Shown piece by piece: positions 61,530-64,000 of a stretch of DNA of 64,000 bases. Both the position numbers and the translations under genes were made by a program. Numbering within the stretch: position 1 is the first letter of the stretch; every line of letters begins with the position of its first letter. Under the pieces are notes generated by a model. It did no database searches, was not told the DNA's origin, and saw only the letters and a list, made by a program, of their open reading frames with translations. Source of the stretch: Streptomyces sp. TLI_146 (GTDB lineage: Bacteria > Actinomycetota > Actinomycetes > Streptomycetales > Streptomycetaceae); assembly GCF_002846415.1 (NCBI RefSeq), contig NZ_PJMX01000001.1, forward strand, positions 4,650,001 to 4,714,000, read 5' to 3'.

Positions 61530-62891
61530 GGCCAACTCCCTCTCCGCGACGTTCAGGTCGACGTTCCAGTCGACGTGCCGGCCGGCCCACTGCCGGCCGG
61601 TCCCCGTCGCACCGGCCGCACCACCGTCGCCGAGTGGGAAGGGCCCCGGCTGCTGTCGGAAGTCGTCCGCCGTATCGACGAAGGTCGTCGCCTCCGCCGC
61701 TCCGTACGGGAGTACTCCGGCCACCCGGAAGCCCCCGTCGTCGGTCCGGCCGGTGTGGACCATGCCGCCGACCAGCCGGGCCCGTTCGTGCAGCCCGGTC
61801 AGGCCCTGGCCGCCGCTGACCACTTCGTCCGGCGGCGGCCCGGCCACCGGGCCGTTGACGACCTCGACGACGAGCGAGTCGGGCTCGTAGCGCAGTTCCA
61901 CGCCGATGGGGGCGCCCGGCGCGTGCTTGTACGCGTTGGTCAGCGCCTCCTGGACGATGCGGTACGCCGCGTGGTCGGAGGCGGGGGCGAGTTGGCGCGG
62001 CTCACCCGTCTCGCGCAGCTCGACCGCGGTGCCCGCCGCCCGGGCGGCCGCCACCAGGGGCTCGACGCCCGCCGTGCCGCGGGCAGCGCGCTGGGCCTCG
62101 TCCGTGTGGTGTTCCGGTGCCTCGACTCCGTCGCGCAGGATGCCGACGACCGCGCGCAGTTCGTGCATGGCGGCGACCGAGGCCTCCCGCAGCACCCCGA
62201 CGGCCTCGCGCTGGCGGCCCGTCAGCGCCGGGTCGACCTCAAGGGCGCCGGTGTGCACGGAGATCAGCGCCAGTTGGTGGCCGAGGCTGTCGTGCATGTC
62301 CTGGGCGATGCGCTGGCGCTCGCGCAGCCGGGCCTGTCCGGCGACCATCGCGCGCTCGCGCAGCAGCTGCGCGTTGCGCTCCTGCATGGTCTGCAGCAGG
62401 GTGCGGCGCTGGTACCAGTAGCGGCTGGCGAGGCCCGGTACGACGGCGATCACCATGAAGAAGAGCGCCGCGAACAGGGCGAGGACGAACAGCGGCCCCT
62501 CGCCGGACTCGGTGAGCGCGATGCCGGCCAGATATCCGGCGAACGCGGCGCAGAAGGCGGCCAGGGCCCGCCCGGCCCCGGCGATGCGCCGCCCCGCCGA
62601 GCAGGCCACCACGAGCAGCAGCAGGGCGGCGCCCGCGCTGGCCCCGCTGAGCGCGGCCGTGGCGATGAGCACGCCGGCGGGGAAGGTGCGGCGCAGCGGC
62701 GTCAGGACGAGGACGGCGACGGCCACCAGGGCGGGCACCACGAGGCCGCCGTTGGCCAGCAGGCTCGCACCGGCGGCGGCCAGGGCCAGCAGGAGGGCGA
62801 GGGCCGACTCGCCGACGGTCCGGCGGCGGGACCAGGGCTCCGGTCCGGCGAGCCGGCGGCGGGCGTCCTGGATCTTCGATGACACATCCAC
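61152..62891 (-). CDS. Histidine kinase (HisKA_3) with extra C-terminal TM and extracytoplasmic domain
   Basis: 579 residues from GTG 62891. Residues ~25-160 carry four or five TM helices. HisKA_3 follows (ERQRIAQDMHDSLGHQLALIS, phospho-His). The HATPase domain has YRIVQEALTNAYKHAPGAPI and GQGLTGLHERARLVGG. A normal NarL-type kinase would end near residue 410. Here the frame continues through a linker into a TM helix at ~462-488 (IAFAVVVLLAVAAGVGLFFL). A ~90-residue outer domain with two Cys then ends KLIEKQSYEVER. An internal ATG with a strong ribosome binding site precedes this part. A TAGGGT box 6 nt upstream of GTG suggests a leaderless mRNA. Confidence 0.88.
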   Translation of the reverse strand: MDVSSKIQDARRRLAGPEPWSRRRTVGESALALLLALAAAGASLLANGGLVVPALVAVAVLVLTPLRRTFPAGVLIATAALSGASAGAALLLLVVACSAGRRIAGAGRALAAFCAAFAGYLAGIALTESGEGPLFVLALFAALFFMVIAVVPGLASRYWYQRRTLLQTMQERNAQLLRERAMVAGQARLRERQRIAQDMHDSLGHQLALISVHTGALEVDPALTGRQREAVGVLREASVAAMHELRAVVGILRDGVEAPEHHTDEAQRAARGTAGVEPLVAAARAAGTAVELRETGEPRQLAPASDHAAYRIVQEALTNAYKHAPGAPIGVELRYEPDSLVVEVVNGPVAGPPPDEVVSGGQGLTGLHERARLVGGMVHTGRTDDGGFRVAGVLPYGAAEATTFVDTADDFRQQPGPFPLGDGGAAGATGTGRQWAGRHVDWNVDLNVAERELAMSSRSRGGVALGCGIAFAVVVLLAVAAGVGLFFLAGSADKAMIDPAEYNAIKVGSPERDVRDRLPDGDTFMTKGLPGKGPAEPAGSSCLVLMSSELGDSVKTEPVFRFCFKDGKLIEKQSYEVER

Positions 62892-62897
62892 GTCCGC

Positions 62898-62903
62898 ACC
62901 CTA
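62898..62903 (-). promoter_or_regulatory. Candidate -10 box (TAGGGT) for leaderless histidine kinase gene
   Basis: TAGGGT, 6 nt, then GTG 62891 on the minus strand. The rest of the gap to the tRNA terminator shows no gene. Confidence 0.5.
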
Positions 62904-63026
62904 GGCAGCGGCCCGGGTGCCGGACGGCTCTCTTTCGTCGCGCCCCGCCGAGACGAAAGTCTCCGTGGCGGCCGACCCGGCGGGCACCTCGCGCGGCCGC
63001 CGAAGTCTTCCGTACATCCGGGAACG

Positions 63027-63064
63027 CGGAAGCCCCGCCGGTCGTTTGACCTGCGGGGCTTCCG
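63027..63064 (-). terminator. Hairpin terminator after tRNA-Leu
   Basis: Perfect 12-bp arms, CGGAAGCCCCGC at 63027-63038 and its complement at 63053-63064, starting 5 bp past the tRNA 3' end. The loop is 14 nt. Confidence 0.75.
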
Positions 63065-63069
63065 TTCTG

Positions 63070-63152
63070 TGGGCGAGGGGGGATTTGAACCCCCACGTCC
63101 CGAAGGACACTGGCACCTGAAGCCAGCGCGTCTGCCGTTCCGCCACTCGCCC
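63070..63152 (-). tRNA. tRNA-Leu (anticodon CAG)
   Basis: A class II tRNA of 83 nt. Acceptor GGGCGAG pairs with CTCGCCC, and the discriminator is A, as required for leucine. The D arm follows, then the anticodon stem CTGGC/GCCAG with loop TTCAGGT giving CAG. A long variable arm (TGTCCTTCGGGACGT) and a T arm GGGGGTTCAAATCCCCC complete it. The CCA end is not encoded. It reads CUG, the dominant leucine codon in this genome. Confidence 0.95.
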
Positions 63153-63530
63153 GAGTGGTGTCCAGTTCTTCGAACCGTTTTGGTCCGTTTCCCTGGCGAC
63201 GTCGAGAAGATTAGCACGCTGCGCAGGGTGGATTCACATCCGTTGTTTCCGCTGCCCCTGGAGGGCAGGAGAGGGGGAGGAAGGGCGACGTACAGCGACG
63301 ATCCGAGGACCCACAGAAACCTCACAGGGGGCCGGTGGGAACGAGGAGGGGCTCCACCCACTCCTCCACGGTGCACCCCGGGTGCGGGACACTGTCAGGA
63401 GGCCACCTCTACGATCCGTGTGAGAGGTGACACTCGTCCACCGGTCACAGAAGGGGAACCAGCCGATTTCCCGACGCGTGGATACGATCAGTAAGCAGTA
63501 CCAGGACGACATCGACGGAGGAGGTGCCCC
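63153..63530. promoter_or_regulatory. Upstream region of fhaA
   Basis: A 378-bp non-coding gap. TACGAT at 63483-63488 is a possible -10 for fhaA, about 43 bp upstream of its start, and GGAGGAGGTG at 63517-63526 is a strong ribosome binding site. No gene or long hairpin is seen. Confidence 0.45.
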
Positions 63531-64000
63531 ATGGGAGTCCTGAAGCGTTTCGAGCAGCGTCTCGAAGGCCTGGTCAACGGCACCTTCGCGAAGGTCTTCA
63601 AGTCCGAGGTCCAGCCCGTCGAGATCGCCGGCGCCCTCCAGCGCGAGTGCGACAACAACGCGACGATCTGGAACCGCGAGCGGACCGTCGTCCCCAACGA
63701 TTTCATCGTCGAGCTCAGCGCGCCCGACTTCGAGCGCCTGAGCCCGTACTCGGGCCAGCTGGGCGACGAACTGTCCGGCCTGGTCCGCGACTACGCCAAG
63801 CAGCAGCGGTACACGTTCATGGGGCCGATCAAGGTCCACCTGGAGAAGGCCGAGGACCTCGACACCGGCCTGTACCGGGTGCGCAGTCGTACGCTCGCCT
63901 CCAGCACCGACCAGCAGGACCAGCACAACCAGCAGGAGCAGTACGGAGCCAGGCCCGCGGGTCCGGCCCGTCCCGCTCCCGCCGCCGCACCGCCGCAGTC
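63531..64000 (+). CDS. fhaA: FhaA, FHA-domain protein with N-terminal DUF3662 domain (3' truncated by window edge)
   Basis: The visible 156 residues begin MGVLKRFEQRLEGLVNGTFAKVFKSEVQPVEIAGALQRECDNNA, the DUF3662/FhaA N-terminal domain, complete to about residue 120 (YTFMGPIKVHLEKAEDLDTGLYRVRS). A Gln- and then Pro/Ala-rich linker follows; the C-terminal FHA phosphothreonine-binding domain should lie beyond the window. In actinobacteria FhaA starts the conserved fhaAB-pstP-rodA/ftsW-pbpA-pknB cluster controlling cell-wall growth, and it binds phosphorylated partners of PknB. A very strong ribosome binding site (GGAGGAGG) lies 6 nt upstream. Confidence 0.95.
   Translation, partial: MGVLKRFEQRLEGLVNGTFAKVFKSEVQPVEIAGALQRECDNNATIWNRERTVVPNDFIVELSAPDFERLSPYSGQLGDELSGLVRDYAKQQRYTFMGPIKVHLEKAEDLDTGLYRVRSRTLASSTDQQDQHNQQEQYGARPAGPARPAPAAAPPQ

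Overview
This window reads as chromosomal DNA from a Streptomyces (or a very close actinomycete). The evidence is very high GC with strong third-position G/C bias, frequent GTG starts, GTGA/ATGA start-stop overlaps, many short-leader or leaderless promoters, Streptomyces-type families (SpoIIE-like phosphatase, PASTA kinase, the proteasome activator Bpa, FhaA, two branched-chain keto-acid dehydrogenase gene sets) and six perfect copies of the parS 14-mer GTTTCACGTGAAAC. parS sites cluster around oriC in this genus, and the gene order (metG, aspS, bkd set 1, kinases, bkd set 2, paa genes, fhaA) recalls the origin-proximal core of S. coelicolor as I remember it. I infer an origin-proximal core segment, not an arm or island. 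I found no insertion sequence, prophage, CRISPR array or rRNA.

Layout. 1-9 kb: end of a vWA protein, a histidine kinase/response regulator pair, metG, an ECF sigma / membrane-partner / L,D-transpeptidase-like operon, and aspS. 9-21 kb: PAS-GAF-PP2C-ATPase regulator, AI-2E-type transporter, pirin, SseB-like protein, a long acyl-CoA dehydrogenase behind a double operator, M18 aminopeptidase, thioredoxin-NHL protein, LURP-one protein, nitrilase-like hydrolase. 21-28 kb: mycothiol-type DinB protein, MFS/GntR pair, first bkdABC set, orphan NarL-type regulator. 28-37 kb: phosphotransferase, two divergent Ser/Thr kinases, a small secreted protein, Bpa, quinone oxidoreductase, two-TM K+ channel. 37.2-37.4 kb: a tandem array of four parS sites between the K+ channel and moeA. 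37-46 kb: moeA, a mobA-like fusion, the second bkd set with a divergent Lrp regulator, a TetR regulator with a 3-hydroxyacyl-CoA dehydrogenase. 46-56 kb: paaN, an rRNA/tRNA methyltransferase-HTTM-DUF5819 operon, paaABCDE, and an acyl-CoA dehydrogenase with a KstR-type operator. 56-64 kb: rhodanese, J-domain protein, DUF2252 protein, YhgE/Pip-like membrane protein, a NarL regulator with an unusually extended histidine kinase, tRNA-Leu(CAG), and the start of fhaA.

How the genes work together. The 39.7-56 kb block is a catabolic neighbourhood: branched-chain keto acids and phenylacetate are both converted to acyl-CoAs, and the linked Lrp and TetR genes look like their regulators. The same 14-bp palindrome occurs exactly at the paaN and paaA promoters and with one mismatch at the bkd/Lrp divergent promoter. 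Each copy lies near a DnaA-box-like 9-mer. The most interesting non-coding features are the parS array, whose outer sites contain the start of the K+ channel gene and the stop of moeA; a 22-bp-armed hairpin with a DnaA-box-like 9-mer in each arm; and a dispersed 45-50 bp repeat family found at gene 3' ends, one copy of which supplies the C-terminus of a histidine kinase.

Everything is read by eye. Family names rest on motifs, and no database search was run.
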